DNA of 64,000 nt from contig NZ_CP032487.1 in the NCBI RefSeq assembly GCF_004124235.1, forward strand, positions 434,001-498,000, in the 5' to 3' direction. Position 1 is the first letter of the stretch, and each line of letters begins with the position of its first letter. This DNA is from Yersinia hibernica (GTDB taxonomy: Bacteria > Pseudomonadota > Gammaproteobacteria > Enterobacterales > Enterobacteriaceae). The notes beneath the pieces are model-generated. The model worked only from the letters and a program-made list of their open reading frames with translations, had not been told where the DNA came from and ran no database searches. A program made the translations under genes and the position numbers. Shown here one piece after another: positions 32,923 to 43,038 of this stretch.

Positions 32923-33543
32923 ATGACAACCCCTTCTTTTGATAGCGTTGAAGCGCAAGCAAGCTACGGAATTGGTTTACAAATCGGGCAGCAATTGCAA
33001 GAGTCCGGGCTGGAAGGTTTACTGCCAGAGGCACTGCTGGCCGGTCTGCGCGACGCGATGGAAGGCAATACACCAACTGTTCCTGTTGATGTTGTGCACC
33101 GTGCCCTGCGTGAAGTTCACGAGCGTGCGGATAAAGTCCGTGTTGAGCGCCAACAGGCTTTGGTAGAAGAGGGGAAAACGTTCCTGGAAGAAAATGCCAA
33201 GCGTGATGGTGTCACCACCACCGAGTCGGGCTTACAATTCTCTGTCTTGCAGGCGGGTGATGGCCCGATTCCATCCCGTCAGGATCGCGTCCGAGTGCAC
33301 TATACTGGCCGTTTGGTGGATGGCACGGTATTTGACAGCTCAGTTGAACGCGGCCAGCCAGCAGAGTTCCCCGTCAGTGGCGTTATTCCCGGCTGGATTG
33401 AAGCACTATCCATGATGCCTGTCGGGTCTAAGTGGAAGTTGTATATCCCACATAACCTGGCTTACGGTGAGCGTGGTGCCGGTGCCACTATCCCACCATT
33501 CAGCGCATTGATGTTTGAAGTGGAATTGCTGGATATTCTGTAA
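32923..33543 (+). CDS. fklB: FKBP-type peptidyl-prolyl isomerase FklB
   Basis: Catalyses cis-trans isomerisation of proline bonds. The 206-residue protein has an N-terminal dimerisation region and a C-terminal FKBP domain with [18 protein letters not shown] and [10 protein letters not shown]. The start MTTPSFDSV matches E. coli MTTPTFDTI and is preceded by AAAGGAAAA; an in-frame GTG six codons earlier is rejected. It has the E. coli length of 206. Confidence 0.96.
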   Translation: MTTPSFDSVEAQASYGIGLQIGQQLQESGLEGLLPEALLAGLRDAMEGNTPTVPVDVVHRALREVHERADKVRVERQQALVEEGKTFLEENAKRDGVTTTESGLQFSVLQAGDGPIPSRQDRVRVHYTGRLVDGTVFDSSVERGQPAEFPVSGVIPGWIEALSMMPVGSKWKLYIPHNLAYGERGAGATIPPFSALMFEVELLDIL

Positions 33544-33563
33544 TTTCTAGCGCAGTAACATCA

Positions 33564-33591
33564 GAAAGGGCGATATATATGTCGCCCTTTC
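33564..33591. terminator. Shared terminator between fklB and ytfE
   Basis: 10-bp stem GAAAGGGCGA / TCGCCCTTTC around an 8-nt loop in the 77-bp gap between the convergent genes. The T runs on both sides are short (three), so strength is uncertain. Confidence 0.55.
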
Positions 33592-33620
33592 GCCTGTCTG
33601 GATGCTGCTATCAGAAGGGA

Positions 33621-34286
33621 TTATTCGCCGTCCAATGCACGGGGGAACAGTAAGTTATTCTCCAGGTGAATGTGTTCCATCAAGTCAGTGATGAATTCAT
33701 TGATACCACTGTAGAGCGCCTGCCAGGTATTACAGGCACCTGCTGGTGGCGTCATATTCTGTGTCAATTGTTTGACCACCTCCAACTGCTGCCCCACGGC
33801 ATCGTGCTCCGCTTCCATCACCATGATTGGCCCGCCGGCCTGTGATCCCAGCCCACGTTTAATCATCGGGAACAGAATTTGCTCCTCTTTGTACATATGC
33901 TGGGTCAGTTCTTCAATAATTGCTGTGAGTTCGCTGGCCAGTCCACGAGGGCAGGCGGGTTTTTCCCCATGGACACGTTCAACTTTTTCCGCCATGAGAA
34001 TCAATTCCGGTAACTGTTCACGATGGCGGTTGTGATAGCGGCTGATAATAAAATCAATAATGTTTGCCAGCGGCTGTTGTTGCCAATCTGTTGAGGAAAG
34101 AGGCTCGGCTTGCAATGCACTCAATTGTGCTTCCAACTCATCAATATCCAGATGCAACTTATTCGCGGCCCGTAACAGTGTTTGTTTACCGCCACAGCAG
34201 AAATCCAGTTGGTGCTGGCGGAATAATTTTGTTGCTCGGGGAATAGCGATAGCCAAAGCGCCCAGTGACTGATTACGGTAATCCAT
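33621..34286 (-). CDS. ytfE: Iron-sulfur cluster repair protein YtfE (RIC)
   Basis: Di-iron protein that helps repair iron-sulfur clusters damaged by nitric oxide or oxidative stress. The 221-residue protein has the N-terminal ScdA/DUF542 motif [11 protein letters not shown] (Cys30, Cys31) and a hemerythrin-like domain with conserved His in [36 protein letters not shown] and [12 protein letters not shown] strong NsrR operator lies 33 bp upstream of the start, so it is probably induced by NO. Confidence 0.96.
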   Translation of the reverse strand: MDYRNQSLGALAIAIPRATKLFRQHQLDFCCGGKQTLLRAANKLHLDIDELEAQLSALQAEPLSSTDWQQQPLANIIDFIISRYHNRHREQLPELILMAEKVERVHGEKPACPRGLASELTAIIEELTQHMYKEEQILFPMIKRGLGSQAGGPIMVMEAEHDAVGQQLEVVKQLTQNMTPPAGACNTWQALYSGINEFITDLMEHIHLENNLLFPRALDGE

Positions 34287-34318
34287 GGTGACACCTCATT
34301 GAGTAATTGAATATCTAT

Positions 34319-34341
34319 AACATGTATAATAAATGCATGTT
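34319..34341 (-). promoter_or_regulatory. NsrR operator upstream of ytfE
   Basis: 23-bp 11-1-11 palindrome-like site with halves AACATGTATAA and AAATGCATGTT. Against the consensus AANATGCATTT-N-AAATGCATNTT, the right half is perfect and the left half has three mismatches. It ends 33 bp before the ytfE start, where it would overlap the promoter. The regulator gene nsrR is in the same window. Confidence 0.8.
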
Positions 34342-34413
34342 ATAGATTGCGATATAGCTCTAAAGAGGTAGGAAAGAGGGCAACAGCGCTCCGTGAAGCA
34401 CTGTTGCCAGCGA

Positions 34414-36375
34414 TTATTTCTGCTGTAGATCGAGTTGATAGACTGCGAAGCCAATCTCATCAGTACCCAATGCTTTCAGCGGATATTGTGCTTTTTGCTT
34501 AATAAATTCAGCGGCTTTAGCGCTCGGTGAGGTTTCAAAGCGGATATCCAGTGGGTGCTGACTGACAAGAGTCGCCAGACGCCAATTGTTATCAGCTTGC
34601 GGGGTCACTTGCCCCTGCTTTTTGGTTTCTGCGCTGATGTAAGCAGATAAAACCGCCCGATTCTCATCCGGGGAGGCGAATGCAATATGGCTATCCCCGG
34701 TGCCCGCAAACTTACCGCTGTAAGCTCGGTAATTATTGGTCGCTATCAGGAATGTGGCGTTCGGATCGATAGGTTTGCCATTGAAAGTCAGGTTTTTAAT
34801 ACGTTCGGCTTTATCATTGATAAGTGTGCATTCACCATCATAGCGGGCGGGTTGGCTGACATCGATTTCATAGTTAACCCCATCAATGACATCGAAATTA
34901 TAAGTACGGAAACCCTCCCAGTTAATCAGCGATTGTGGTTTGCTGCTGTTCACATCAATTTGATTAAATTGCGCGGCAGAGCACTCTAGCCACTGTTTCA
35001 CATCCGCACCACTGGCTTTCACCACCACTAAAGTGTTCGGGTAAAGGTACAAATCGGCGGCATTACGGAAGGTCAATTGGCCTTTTTCCACCTCCACAAA
35101 GCTGGCTGGGTCATTTTTACGGCCCCCGGCTTTAAATGGCGCGGCCGCAGACAGCACCGGTAAATCAGCTAAATCAGGATCGCCCTGAATAAAGTGCTCG
35201 GTATAGGCGCGCTGGGCATTATTGACAATTTGTACCGTCGGGTCGTCTTGGATCAACGCCAGATAGCTGTACATATTATCTGATGCTGAACCAATCGGCT
35301 GGCTGACAAAATCGCGAGTGCCTTGATGGTCTGCCGCCAACACTTGCACCAATTTTGCATCTTCGGCGGCTAGCGATTTTTGGCTGGCTTTATCAAAGAT
35401 AGGGCGGGCTTCGGCCTTGGCTTGAGTCACCTGCCATGGGCCTTGGTCATTATTGAGGACAAAATCCACCACCCCGAGATGGTCACCCCACTGGCCTGGC
35501 ATCACGGCCGGAATACCATTTAATGTCCCTTGGGCGATATCAGCCCCTTTGATAGTGGCAAAATCTTGACTTGGGAACACGGCGTGGGCATGGCCAAACA
35601 TGATGGCATCAATGCCCGGCACTTGGCTGAGATAATAAACCGAGTTCTCCGCCATGGTTTTATAAGGGTCACTGGAGAGGCCCGAATGGGGAATAGCGAC
35701 CACTAAATCAGCACCTTGCTGGCGCATTTCCGGCACCCACTTTTTGGCGGTTTCGGTAATATCATTGACGGTGACTTTACCGCTGAGGTTAGCTTTATCC
35801 CATATCATGATTTGTGGCGGCACAAAACCAATGTAGCCGATGCGCAGATTATGACTTTTTCCCTCGCGATCTTTGACTGGAGTATCGACGATTAAATAGG
35901 GCTGGAACAGCGGTTTACCGGTTTTAACATCAATGACGTTGGCATTGACATAGGGGAATTTTGCCCCCGCCAGTGATTTTTTGAGATAATCCAGACCATA
36001 ATTAAATTCATGGTTGCCGATGTTACCCACGGCATAGTCCAGTGTGTTCATCGCCTTATAGACGGGGTGAATCTCACCTGCTTTAAGCCCGGTGGCTGCC
36101 ATATAATCACCGAGTGGACTGCCCTGAATCAGGTCACCATTGTCCACCAGCACACTGTTAGTTGCTTGTTGGCGCGCCGCTTTAATCAGGCTTGCGGTGC
36201 GAACCAGGCCAAACTTTTCAGTGGGTTTATCTTTGTAGTAATCGAAATCCATCATATTGCTATGCAGATCGGTGGTTTCCAGCACGCGTAAATCAACAGT
36301 GGCGGCTTGTGCGGTTGAGGCGGCGACAGCAATCAGGCTGGCAAGGAGGGATAACGTCAGCGGGCTTTTAAACAT
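34414..36375 (-). CDS. cpdB: 2',3'-cyclic-nucleotide 2'-phosphodiesterase / 3'-nucleotidase
   Basis: Periplasmic metallophosphoesterase that lets cells use 2',3'-cyclic nucleotides and 3'-nucleotides. The 653-residue protein has a signal peptide (cut after STAQA), a calcineurin-like domain with [28 protein letters not shown] and GHAHAVFP metal-binding motifs, and a C-terminal 5'-nucleotidase domain with [11 protein letters not shown]. The frame is open upstream to 36537, but those residues are not signal-like; [10 protein letters not shown] follows GGAG at 6 nt and gives near the E. coli length of 647. It diverges from cysQ. Confidence 0.95.
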   Translation of the reverse strand: MFKSPLTLSLLASLIAVAASTAQAATVDLRVLETTDLHSNMMDFDYYKDKPTEKFGLVRTASLIKAARQQATNSVLVDNGDLIQGSPLGDYMAATGLKAGEIHPVYKAMNTLDYAVGNIGNHEFNYGLDYLKKSLAGAKFPYVNANVIDVKTGKPLFQPYLIVDTPVKDREGKSHNLRIGYIGFVPPQIMIWDKANLSGKVTVNDITETAKKWVPEMRQQGADLVVAIPHSGLSSDPYKTMAENSVYYLSQVPGIDAIMFGHAHAVFPSQDFATIKGADIAQGTLNGIPAVMPGQWGDHLGVVDFVLNNDQGPWQVTQAKAEARPIFDKASQKSLAAEDAKLVQVLAADHQGTRDFVSQPIGSASDNMYSYLALIQDDPTVQIVNNAQRAYTEHFIQGDPDLADLPVLSAAAPFKAGGRKNDPASFVEVEKGQLTFRNAADLYLYPNTLVVVKASGADVKQWLECSAAQFNQIDVNSSKPQSLINWEGFRTYNFDVIDGVNYEIDVSQPARYDGECTLINDKAERIKNLTFNGKPIDPNATFLIATNNYRAYSGKFAGTGDSHIAFASPDENRAVLSAYISAETKKQGQVTPQADNNWRLATLVSQHPLDIRFETSPSAKAAEFIKQKAQYPLKALGTDEIGFAVYQLDLQQK

Positions 36376-36747
36376 GGCTTTCTCCATCATCGTGGCTTTT
36401 CCATTAAGAAAACAATTCGACATGTATCGCAAATGAATATGTAAATTTAATAGGTCGTCATAACAAAATGTGAAGTTTGGCAGAAAATGCCGCCGGATAC
36501 CGCGGAGATGCTCACAATTGCAGCAGCTTAATGTCACTGATTCTATTGAGAGTTATCCGCAATAGTGGCTATTTGGTCGAAAAATTATTAGTCTGCCCAA
36601 CGGGGACTTGGCATTGTGATGATTAATTTTTATTTTAGCTTTGCGTTCTAAAATGAATGTAGAGTGAGCGAGAAGTCTCGAGAACCCTTCTTGATTTAAG
36701 AACCACTATTAATATTCGGCATGAATCATAATACCAAGGGGTGGATG
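36376..36747. other. Divergent promoter region between cpdB and cysQ
   Basis: 372 bp without a gene, AT-rich. A candidate cysQ promoter is TTGGCA (36608-36613), 17 bp, TATTTT (36631-36636). A small palindrome CGAGA-AG-TCTCG follows near 36669. I see no clear operator. Confidence 0.5.
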
Positions 36748-37488
36748 ATGTTAGAGCAAATTTGCCAGTTAGCTCGCGAGGCAGGCGTGGCGATTATGGC
36801 GGTTTATCAGGGTGAGAAGCCGCTTGATGTGGCCCATAAAAAAGATGATTCACCCGTCACAGCTGCGGATCTTGCGGCTCACCAGATTATCAAAGTCGGC
36901 TTGGCCGCATTGACCCCTGATATTCCACTGTTATCTGAAGAAGACCCGCCAACTTGGGCCGTGCGCCAACACTGGCAGCGCTACTGGTTAGTGGACCCGC
37001 TGGATGGCACCAAAGAATTCTTGAATCGTAATGGCGAGTTTACCGTCAATATTGCCCTGATTAATCAAGGGGTTCCGGTGCTTGGGGTGGTCTATACTCC
37101 GGTGACCGAGGTGATGTACAGCGCGGAGAATGGCCAGGCGTGGAAGGAAGAGTGTGGCCGGCGAATGCAGATTCAGGTGCGTGATGCCCTCTTGCCGCTG
37201 GTGGTGGTCAGCCGCTCCCACAGTGATGCCGAGCTGGAGGATTATTTGGCGCAATTGGGCGAGCATCAGACCATTTCAGTGGGTTCATCACTGAAGTTTT
37301 GTCTGGTGGCCGAGGGAAAAGCACAGTTATATCCTCGTTTTGGCCCAACTAATATTTGGGATACGGCCGCCGGGCATGCTGTTGCTATTGCGGCCGGGGC
37401 GCAAGTTCACGATTGGCAGGGTAAACCGCTTTCTTATACCCCGCGTGAATCGTTCCTGAACCCCGGTTTTAGGGTATCTATATTCTAG
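36748..37488 (+). CDS. cysQ: 3'(2'),5'-bisphosphate nucleotidase CysQ
   Basis: Hydrolyses 3'-phosphoadenosine 5'-phosphate to AMP, removing a by-product of sulfate assimilation. The 246-residue protein belongs to the lithium-sensitive inositol monophosphatase superfamily: [15 protein letters not shown] and WDTAAGHA are the metal and substrate motifs. The start [13 protein letters not shown] matches E. coli, with AAGGGG upstream; an ATG one codon earlier and one nine codons earlier are in frame. Convergent with ytfJ across 5 bp. Confidence 0.96.
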   Translation: MLEQICQLAREAGVAIMAVYQGEKPLDVAHKKDDSPVTAADLAAHQIIKVGLAALTPDIPLLSEEDPPTWAVRQHWQRYWLVDPLDGTKEFLNRNGEFTVNIALINQGVPVLGVVYTPVTEVMYSAENGQAWKEECGRRMQIQVRDALLPLVVVSRSHSDAELEDYLAQLGEHQTISVGSSLKFCLVAEGKAQLYPRFGPTNIWDTAAGHAVAIAAGAQVHDWQGKPLSYTPRESFLNPGFRVSIF

Positions 37489-37493
37489 TCATT

Positions 37494-38057
37494 TTACTGT
37501 TTAACAAGCTGGTGCAGTTGGGCGATAACCTGCTGCACTTCTTCGGCAGTCAGTGCGCCGTCTTTGACAAACTTAACATTTCCTTGCTTATCCAGCACCA
37601 CGATAGCCGACCCTTTCTCTGCTAAATCCCAGGCTTTTTTAACATTGCCGTTGCTGTCGACCACAAACTGCGACCAAGGAAATTCCCGCTTATTACTTTC
37701 AATACTGTTTCGCACAAACACCGCGGTACCGATGATGGCGTCATCGGTATTGACGATGGTCGTCGTTTGGTAATCTTCATGTGGCAAATTAGCGTGCTTG
37801 ATGGCTTCCACCAGCGGCGCATTTAATTCTTTTGCTGAGGTGCGGCCAGCAATATGCTGCACCACGCGCACTTTGCCGGGCAATTGCGAGCTATTCCAGT
37901 TTTTATAGCTAAACTGATCAGTAGCTTTATCGTAGTTTAATTCACCTTTATCACTGACCCCCACTGGCGGTACGCGCTGGTCAAGTTGGAGTGTGTGGGC
38001 ACTGGCAATAACCGGGGTGAACAGCAGCGATACGATAAGCAGGCTATTTTTTATCAT
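37494..38057 (-). CDS. ytfJ: YtfJ family periplasmic protein
   Basis: 187-residue secreted protein of the YtfJ family. The signal peptide is cut after PVIASA. The mature part ends in a thioredoxin-fold-like pattern (SAIVVLDKQGNVKFVKDGALT), but no CxxC is present, so redox activity is unlikely. Function unknown. The cysQ-ytfJ-ytfK-ytfL order matches E. coli. Confidence 0.93.
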   Translation of the reverse strand: MIKNSLLIVSLLFTPVIASAHTLQLDQRVPPVGVSDKGELNYDKATDQFSYKNWNSSQLPGKVRVVQHIAGRTSAKELNAPLVEAIKHANLPHEDYQTTTIVNTDDAIIGTAVFVRNSIESNKREFPWSQFVVDSNGNVKKAWDLAEKGSAIVVLDKQGNVKFVKDGALTAEEVQQVIAQLHQLVKQ

Positions 38058-38399
38058 GGGATGTCCTTGTCGATCTTATGAGTTATGTGGGGCACTTATT
38101 TCTCTACCTTGCGATCTGTTGGGTAGCAGTTTTTCTATCATAGGTGCAGATCAGAGGTCTGTCCTGTTTGCTTAAAATAATTATTTCCAACATTTACCAG
38201 ATGGTTATTCTGTTTCAATCTCTCATTTACTCTGTGTGATTCTGTAATTTTATGTAAATTCAGCATCAATGACTAATTTTGGTGGAACTTAAGCCCATAC
38301 CCCAGGTCTATTACTCTGCAATTATCTTACGCTACCTGTGATCTTGGTCGCTAAGCCGAGCAAAGGTACGTATTGGTGTTAAGGGAGGAAAGTAAAACA
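38058..38399. other. Divergent promoter region between ytfJ and ytfK
   Basis: 342 bp without a gene. CTGTAATTTTATGTAAAT at 38242-38259 vaguely resembles a Pho box, and E. coli ytfK belongs to the Pho regulon, but the half-site spacing does not fit well. Strong ribosome binding site GGGAGGAAAG precedes ytfK. Nothing else is recognised. Confidence 0.4.
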
Positions 38400-38603
38400 A
38401 TGAGGATCTTCCAACGTTACAATCCGGCAAAAATCGCGATGTATGTCAAAACGCTATTTCGCGGTCGGTTGTATATCAAAGATATGGGGGCTTTTGAGTT
38501 TGATAAGGGCAAAATTTTAATCCCGAAAGTTAGGGATAAACGCCACTTTGAGGTGATGTCCGAAGTTAACCGGCAAGTGATGCGCTTGCAAATGGAAGTT
38601 TAG
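38400..38603 (+). CDS. ytfK: YtfK family small protein
   Basis: 67-residue protein almost identical in pattern to E. coli YtfK, which promotes the stringent response by acting on SpoT under phosphate or fatty-acid starvation. Core [20 protein letters not shown] and [11 protein letters not shown]. The start [11 protein letters not shown] matches E. coli MKIFQRYNPLQ; upstream in-frame codons are not conserved. Confidence 0.93.
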   Translation: MRIFQRYNPAKIAMYVKTLFRGRLYIKDMGAFEFDKGKILIPKVRDKRHFEVMSEVNRQVMRLQMEV

Positions 38604-38627
38604 TGACACCACCGAACTGAATTAATC

Positions 38628-38649
38628 GCGGCCCCTAATTAGGGGCCGC
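38628..38649. terminator. Hairpin after ytfK
   Basis: Perfect 22-bp palindrome made of GCGGCCCCTAA and its reverse complement, followed by TACTGTTTT. The T run is displaced, so I call it a probable terminator. It could also protect the end of the convergent ytfL transcript. Confidence 0.65.
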
Positions 38650-38688
38650 TACTGTTTTCAGCCGTCGCGCTTTTGCTTAGCTGAGCGG

Positions 38689-40020
38689 CTATGCATCACT
38701 GCTTTCATGCGGGGCTTTTGGCAGTATTGGCGCGGGTTGGTCACTGAGCCTGGTGACCAATAACTGATCGATTTTGTAGCTATCAATGTCTACCACTTCA
38801 AATTTGTAGCCAGCATATTTGACAAAATCGGTGCGCTTTGGAATTTTGCGCAGCATATACATCATAAAGCCGCCGATGGTTTCATAATTGCCGGACTGCG
38901 GGAATTCATCGATATGCAGCACGCGCATAACATCCTCAATCGGGGTACCGCCCTCAATCAGCCATGAGCTTTCATCCCGGGCCACAATCTGTTCTTCTTG
39001 CCCTTGGCCCACTAAATCACCCATCAGAGTGGTCATCACATCATTCAGAGTAATTATTCCAACGACCAAAGCATACTCGTTGAGGATAACGGCAAAGTCT
39101 TCACCGGCGGTCTTGAAACTTTCCAGTGCTTCAGAGAGTGTCAGGGTGTCCGGCACAATCAATGCCGAGCGGATTTGTACCCCACTGCTGAGCACTAAAC
39201 TTTGGTTGCCCAAGACTCGGTTCAATAAATCTTTGGAGTCAACATAGCCCACCACTTGGTCGATATGGCCATCGCACACCAGGAATTTGGAATGCGGATG
39301 GGTCGAAATCTTCTCTTTGATGCTGTCTTCACTTTCCCGCAGATCAAAATAAATCACACTTTCGCGCGATGTCATTGAGGAGGGAACGGTGCGGGATTCC
39401 AGTTCAAAAACGTTTTCAATCAGTTCGTGCTCTTGCTTACGTAACACCCCCGCCAATGCGCCCGCCTCCACGACGGCGTAGATATCATCTGAGGTGATAT
39501 CATCATTGCGAACCATTGGTAGCTTAAATAGGCGGAAAATCAGATTTGCCATTCCATTGAAGAACCAAACTAATGGGCGACAAATCATCAGACAGAAGCG
39601 CATTGGGTTGACGATCCGCACGGCGACCGCTTCAGGTGAAATCATACCGATGCGTTTCGGGGTTAAATCTGCAAACAGAATAAATAAGCTGGTCACCAAG
39701 ACGAATGAGCAAACGAAGCTGACTTGATCAGCAAGTTCAGGCGACATAAAGCGCTCAAATACCACCTTGAAAGAGGGGGAAAATGCGGCATCGCCGACAA
39801 TACCACCGAGGATGGCGACGGCATTGAGCCCAATCTGCACCACGGTGAAGAAGATCCCCGGTGTTTCTTGTAATTTAAGAACCCGTAAGGCGTTGATATC
39901 GCCTTCGTCTGCCAGAAGTTTTAGTTTAATTTTGCGCGATGCTGCCAGTGAAATCTCGGATAACGAGAAAAAGGCACTCACTGCGATTAAAAATAGAATC
40001 AGTAAAATACTGTTTAACAT
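38689..40020 (-). CDS. ytfL: CNNM/CorC-type membrane protein YtfL (PaeA)
   Basis: 443-residue inner-membrane protein: an N-terminal CNNM (DUF21) domain with four helices (LILFLIAVSAFFSLSEISLA first), a pair of CBS domains (about 215-330) and a C-terminal CorC_HlyC domain (about 350-430). The E. coli and Salmonella counterpart, renamed PaeA, is linked to polyamine export and stationary-phase survival. Position before msrA matches E. coli. Confidence 0.93.
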   Translation of the reverse strand: MLNSILLILFLIAVSAFFSLSEISLAASRKIKLKLLADEGDINALRVLKLQETPGIFFTVVQIGLNAVAILGGIVGDAAFSPSFKVVFERFMSPELADQVSFVCSFVLVTSLFILFADLTPKRIGMISPEAVAVRIVNPMRFCLMICRPLVWFFNGMANLIFRLFKLPMVRNDDITSDDIYAVVEAGALAGVLRKQEHELIENVFELESRTVPSSMTSRESVIYFDLRESEDSIKEKISTHPHSKFLVCDGHIDQVVGYVDSKDLLNRVLGNQSLVLSSGVQIRSALIVPDTLTLSEALESFKTAGEDFAVILNEYALVVGIITLNDVMTTLMGDLVGQGQEEQIVARDESSWLIEGGTPIEDVMRVLHIDEFPQSGNYETIGGFMMYMLRKIPKRTDFVKYAGYKFEVVDIDSYKIDQLLVTRLSDQPAPILPKAPHESSDA

Positions 40021-40153
40021 AATCTGTCCGTGTCGTACCGACGAGAGTGCCGGCGATCGTAAGAAAGGGCCATACCATTCTTTGGGTTAATTCAATTTTG
40101 TCTGCAAGATCACGGCAGAAAGCCATGATCGGGCTGAGTCAACAGCCCGAATA

Positions 40154-40255
40154 GTATAACCCGTCTTACTTTAAGTTGCAGCGGTGTTAGCTGCGTTCAC
40201 TTACTTGAATAACCTGCCTGAATAAGTTCATTGGAACTCATTCATTTGCTGCTGA
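40154..40255. repeat. Degenerate ERIC-like enterobacterial repeat
   Basis: The stretch GTATAACCCGTCTTACTTTA, then AAGTTGCAG, GCTGCGTTCACTTACTTGAA, AATAAGTTCATTGGAACTCA and TTCATTTGCTGCTGAC follows the layout of the ERIC-type intergenic repeat common in Yersinia (core GTAAGCTCCTGGGGATTCAC), with many substitutions. It lies between ytfL and msrA, is non-coding and could fold into a long hairpin. The family call rests on recalled consensus. Confidence 0.6.
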
Positions 40256-40309
40256 CCCAGAACGTCAGGTCACTGAGTTAGCGGCGGCAATAAGTGCATG
40301 CGGGCAGCT

Positions 40310-40951
40310 TTACAGATTAGGCGGCATACAAACACCGATACCCCCTAAACCACAGTATCCATGTGGATTTTTGTATAAATATTGCTGGTGGTCATCCTCG
40401 GCGTAGTAAAAGGGCAGGGCGGCGGCTATCTCACTGGTTATGACCCGGCTGTCCCCGGCTTTTTCCATGGCGCGTTGGAACAATGCTTTGCTCTCTTGAG
40501 CCTGCGCTTGCTGCTCGGGTGTCAATACGTAAATGGCTGAGCGGTATTGTGTGCCCACATCGCCCCCTTGGCGCATTCCTTGCGCGGGATCGTGATTTTC
40601 CCAGAAAATCTGCAGTAATTGCTGGTAGCTAATGATGGCCGGGTCAAAAACCACCCGAACCACTTCCGCATGCCCTGTACGGCCACTGCATACTTCATGA
40701 TAGGTTGGGTTTGGGGTCGATCCACCACTGTAGCCCGCCGCGGTGCTATAGACCCCCGGTTGTTGCCAAAACAGGCGCTCGACCCCCCAGAAACAGCCCA
40801 TCGCGAAAATGGCAACTGCCATACCTTCAGGAATATGTGTCATGGAGTGCCCATTCACCACGTGCAGAGTTGCGACCGGCATCGGTGTCAGTCGCCCCGG
40901 TAAAGCATGCGCGGCATCAATGACGGTAGTTTTATCAAAATTTTGCACCAC
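40310..40951 (-). CDS. msrA: Peptide methionine sulfoxide reductase MsrA
   Basis: Repairs (S)-methionine sulfoxide in proteins. The 213-residue protein has the catalytic Cys53 in [12 protein letters not shown] and two recycling cysteines near the end (Cys200 in GYCGLGG and Cys208 in GVCMPPNL). The start is a GTG (a second GTG follows directly), with GGAG 6 nt upstream. It diverges from tamA, as in E. coli. Three 13-bp repeats lie directly upstream. Confidence 0.95.
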   Translation of the reverse strand: MVQNFDKTTVIDAAHALPGRLTPMPVATLHVVNGHSMTHIPEGMAVAIFAMGCFWGVERLFWQQPGVYSTAAGYSGGSTPNPTYHEVCSGRTGHAEVVRVVFDPAIISYQQLLQIFWENHDPAQGMRQGGDVGTQYRSAIYVLTPEQQAQAQESKALFQRAMEKAGDSRVITSEIAAALPFYYAEDDHQQYLYKNPHGYCGLGGIGVCMPPNL

Positions 40952-40964
40952 AATAGACTCCGAT

Positions 40965-41020
40965 GTTGACAGTGAATCCTAAGTTTACAGTAAATAACTA
41001 ACAAGATGTTTACAGTGAAT
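40965..41020. promoter_or_regulatory. Three direct 13-bp repeats upstream of msrA
   Basis: GTTGACAGTGAAT (40965-40977), GTTTACAGTAAAT (40983-40995) and GTTTACAGTGAAT (41008-41020). The middle copy contains the perfect palindrome TTTAC-A-GTAAA. Start-to-start spacing is 18 and 25 bp. They cover positions 14 to 69 upstream of the msrA start. The layout is operator-like; I cannot name the regulator. Confidence 0.6.
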
Positions 41021-41301
41021 GACCATAGACAGTTGTATCTGATGGCGAGTTTGCACACAATAAGACTCATTCCGCATTAATGTAGCGGCTTAAGGTGGAG
41101 TTTTAGGGGTAACCGGCTTAAATCGGCCTTTTACGCGAAATGATAGTGTGTGTGATGCCACTGTTTTCAAATACCCGTAAGATCATTTTTTACAGGAAAG
41201 TAGACCTAAAAGATTTCAGGCGGCAGAAAAGTGATGGGCAAAAGCGGCTCACACATCTGTAACTTGAAAGATGACGGGGATAAAATTCATTAGGAGTACG
41301 C

Positions 41302-43038
41302 GTGCCACGATACCCTATTCTGTGTTTTTTGTGTGTATTGCTCGCCACACCTATTGCCTATGCCGCCAATGTGCGGTTGCAGGTCGAGGGTCTTAGCGGG
41401 GATTTAGAACGAAATGTCAGGGCGCGTTTATCCACGATTGGCACTGATGAAGTCACCGCCGATGGGCGCTTTCGCTCCCGGGTGGATGAAGCTATTCGCC
41501 AAGGGTTGCGTGCTTTGGGTTATTACGACCCAACCATCACTTTTGATTTACAAGAGCGCCCAGCGCCCGCCCGTTCGGTGTTAATTGCCCAGGTGGTGCC
41601 TGGCGAGCCGGTCTTGATTGCTGGGGTGGATATCGTGTTGCAAGGCGGGGCGAAAACCGACCCCGATTATCTGGCATTGGTGCGCCGAGATACCCCCAAG
41701 ATTGGCTCAGTGCTCAATCATGGTGAGTTTGATAATTTCAAAAGTTCGCTGACCAGCTTGGCATTACGCCGAGGTTATTTTGACGCCAATATGATCAAAA
41801 GCCAGCTGGGTGTTGCCGCTGAACTGCGCCAAGCTTTCTGGGATATTGATTTTGACAGTGGTGAGCGCTACCGCTTTGGTAAAGTCATCTTTCAAGGCTC
41901 GCAAATCCGCGAAGATTATCTGCAAAATTTAGTGCCCTTCCATGAGGGGCAGCTGTACTCGGCGGATGATTTGGCAGAGCTGAACCGCCGACTTTCTGCC
42001 ACTAACTGGTTTAACTCCGTGGTGGTTTCGCCGGATTTCCGCGATGCCAGAAAAACGAAAGTTTTGCCGCTTGATGCCGTGGTGACGCCACGAACCGAAA
42101 ACACGGTGGAGCTGGGGGGCGGCTATGCCACGGATGTCGGCCCGCGCCTGACCGCCAGTTGGCGTAAACCCTGGGTGAACTCCTATGGCCACAGCCTGAC
42201 CACCAGCACCACACTGTCGGCACCTGAGCAGACACTGGATTTCAGCTATCGGATCCCACTGCTCAAAAACCCACTTGAACAATATTATCTGTTGCAGGGC
42301 GGGTTTAAACGCACTGATCTGAATGACACCAAATCAGATACCACGACACTTAACGTTGCCCGCTTCTGGGATTTATCCAGTGGTTGGCAGCGCGCGATAA
42401 ACTTGCGCTGGAGTCTAGATCACTTTACTCAGGGCAGTGTCACGGACACCACTATGCTGCTGTATCCGGGGGTGAGCATCAACCGCACCCGCCAGCGCGG
42501 TGGTGCCATGCCGGTCTGGGGCGATAGCCAACGCTATTCTATTGATGTGTCTGATACTACCTGGGGGTCTGATGTGGATTTCGGCATCTTCCAGGCGCAA
42601 AACGTGTGGATAAGAACTCTGGGCGAGAAAAATCGCTTTGTGGTGCGCGGCAATGTCGGTTGGATTGAAACGAATAACTTTGACCGCGTGCCGCCGTCAT
42701 TGCGCTTCTTCGCTGGCGGTGATCGCAGTATTCGTGGCTATAAATTCCGCGATGTTTCCCCGCGCGACAGCGAGGGTAAGTTAACCGGGGCCTCTAAATT
42801 GGCCACCGGCTCGGTGGAATATCAATATAACGTCACCGGCCGCTGGTGGGGGGCGGTATTCGTCGATACCGGTGAAGCCGTCAATGATATTCGCAAAAGT
42901 GATTTAAAAACCGGCGCTGGGTTTGGGGTGCGCTGGGCTTCTCCGGTTGGCCCGATTAAACTGGATATCGCGAAGCCTATTGGTGACAACGAAGCACGTG
43001 GCGTGCAATTTTACATCGGTTTGGGGCCTGAACTATGA
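41302..43038 (+). CDS. tamA: Translocation and assembly module subunit TamA
   Basis: Omp85-family outer-membrane protein that works with TamB in outer-membrane protein insertion or lipid transport. The 578-residue protein has a signal peptide cut after PIAYA, three POTRA domains (about 24-270) and a 16-strand barrel, with the lid-lock motif [16 protein letters not shown] near 475. It starts at a GTG after TAGGAG. It overlaps tamB by 4 bp. Confidence 0.96.
   Translation: MPRYPILCFLCVLLATPIAYAANVRLQVEGLSGDLERNVRARLSTIGTDEVTADGRFRSRVDEAIRQGLRALGYYDPTITFDLQERPAPARSVLIAQVVPGEPVLIAGVDIVLQGGAKTDPDYLALVRRDTPKIGSVLNHGEFDNFKSSLTSLALRRGYFDANMIKSQLGVAAELRQAFWDIDFDSGERYRFGKVIFQGSQIREDYLQNLVPFHEGQLYSADDLAELNRRLSATNWFNSVVVSPDFRDARKTKVLPLDAVVTPRTENTVELGGGYATDVGPRLTASWRKPWVNSYGHSLTTSTTLSAPEQTLDFSYRIPLLKNPLEQYYLLQGGFKRTDLNDTKSDTTTLNVARFWDLSSGWQRAINLRWSLDHFTQGSVTDTTMLLYPGVSINRTRQRGGAMPVWGDSQRYSIDVSDTTWGSDVDFGIFQAQNVWIRTLGEKNRFVVRGNVGWIETNNFDRVPPSLRFFAGGDRSIRGYKFRDVSPRDSEGKLTGASKLATGSVEYQYNVTGRWWGAVFVDTGEAVNDIRKSDLKTGAGFGVRWASPVGPIKLDIAKPIGDNEARGVQFYIGLGPEL

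Noticed and set aside
36376..36537. 54-codon extension of cpdB
   Set aside because: The extension is not conserved and would bury the signal peptide; the later ATG has a ribosome binding site.
38242..38259. Pho box before ytfK
   Set aside because: Only one half site is good and the half-site spacing is off by one; kept only as a remark.
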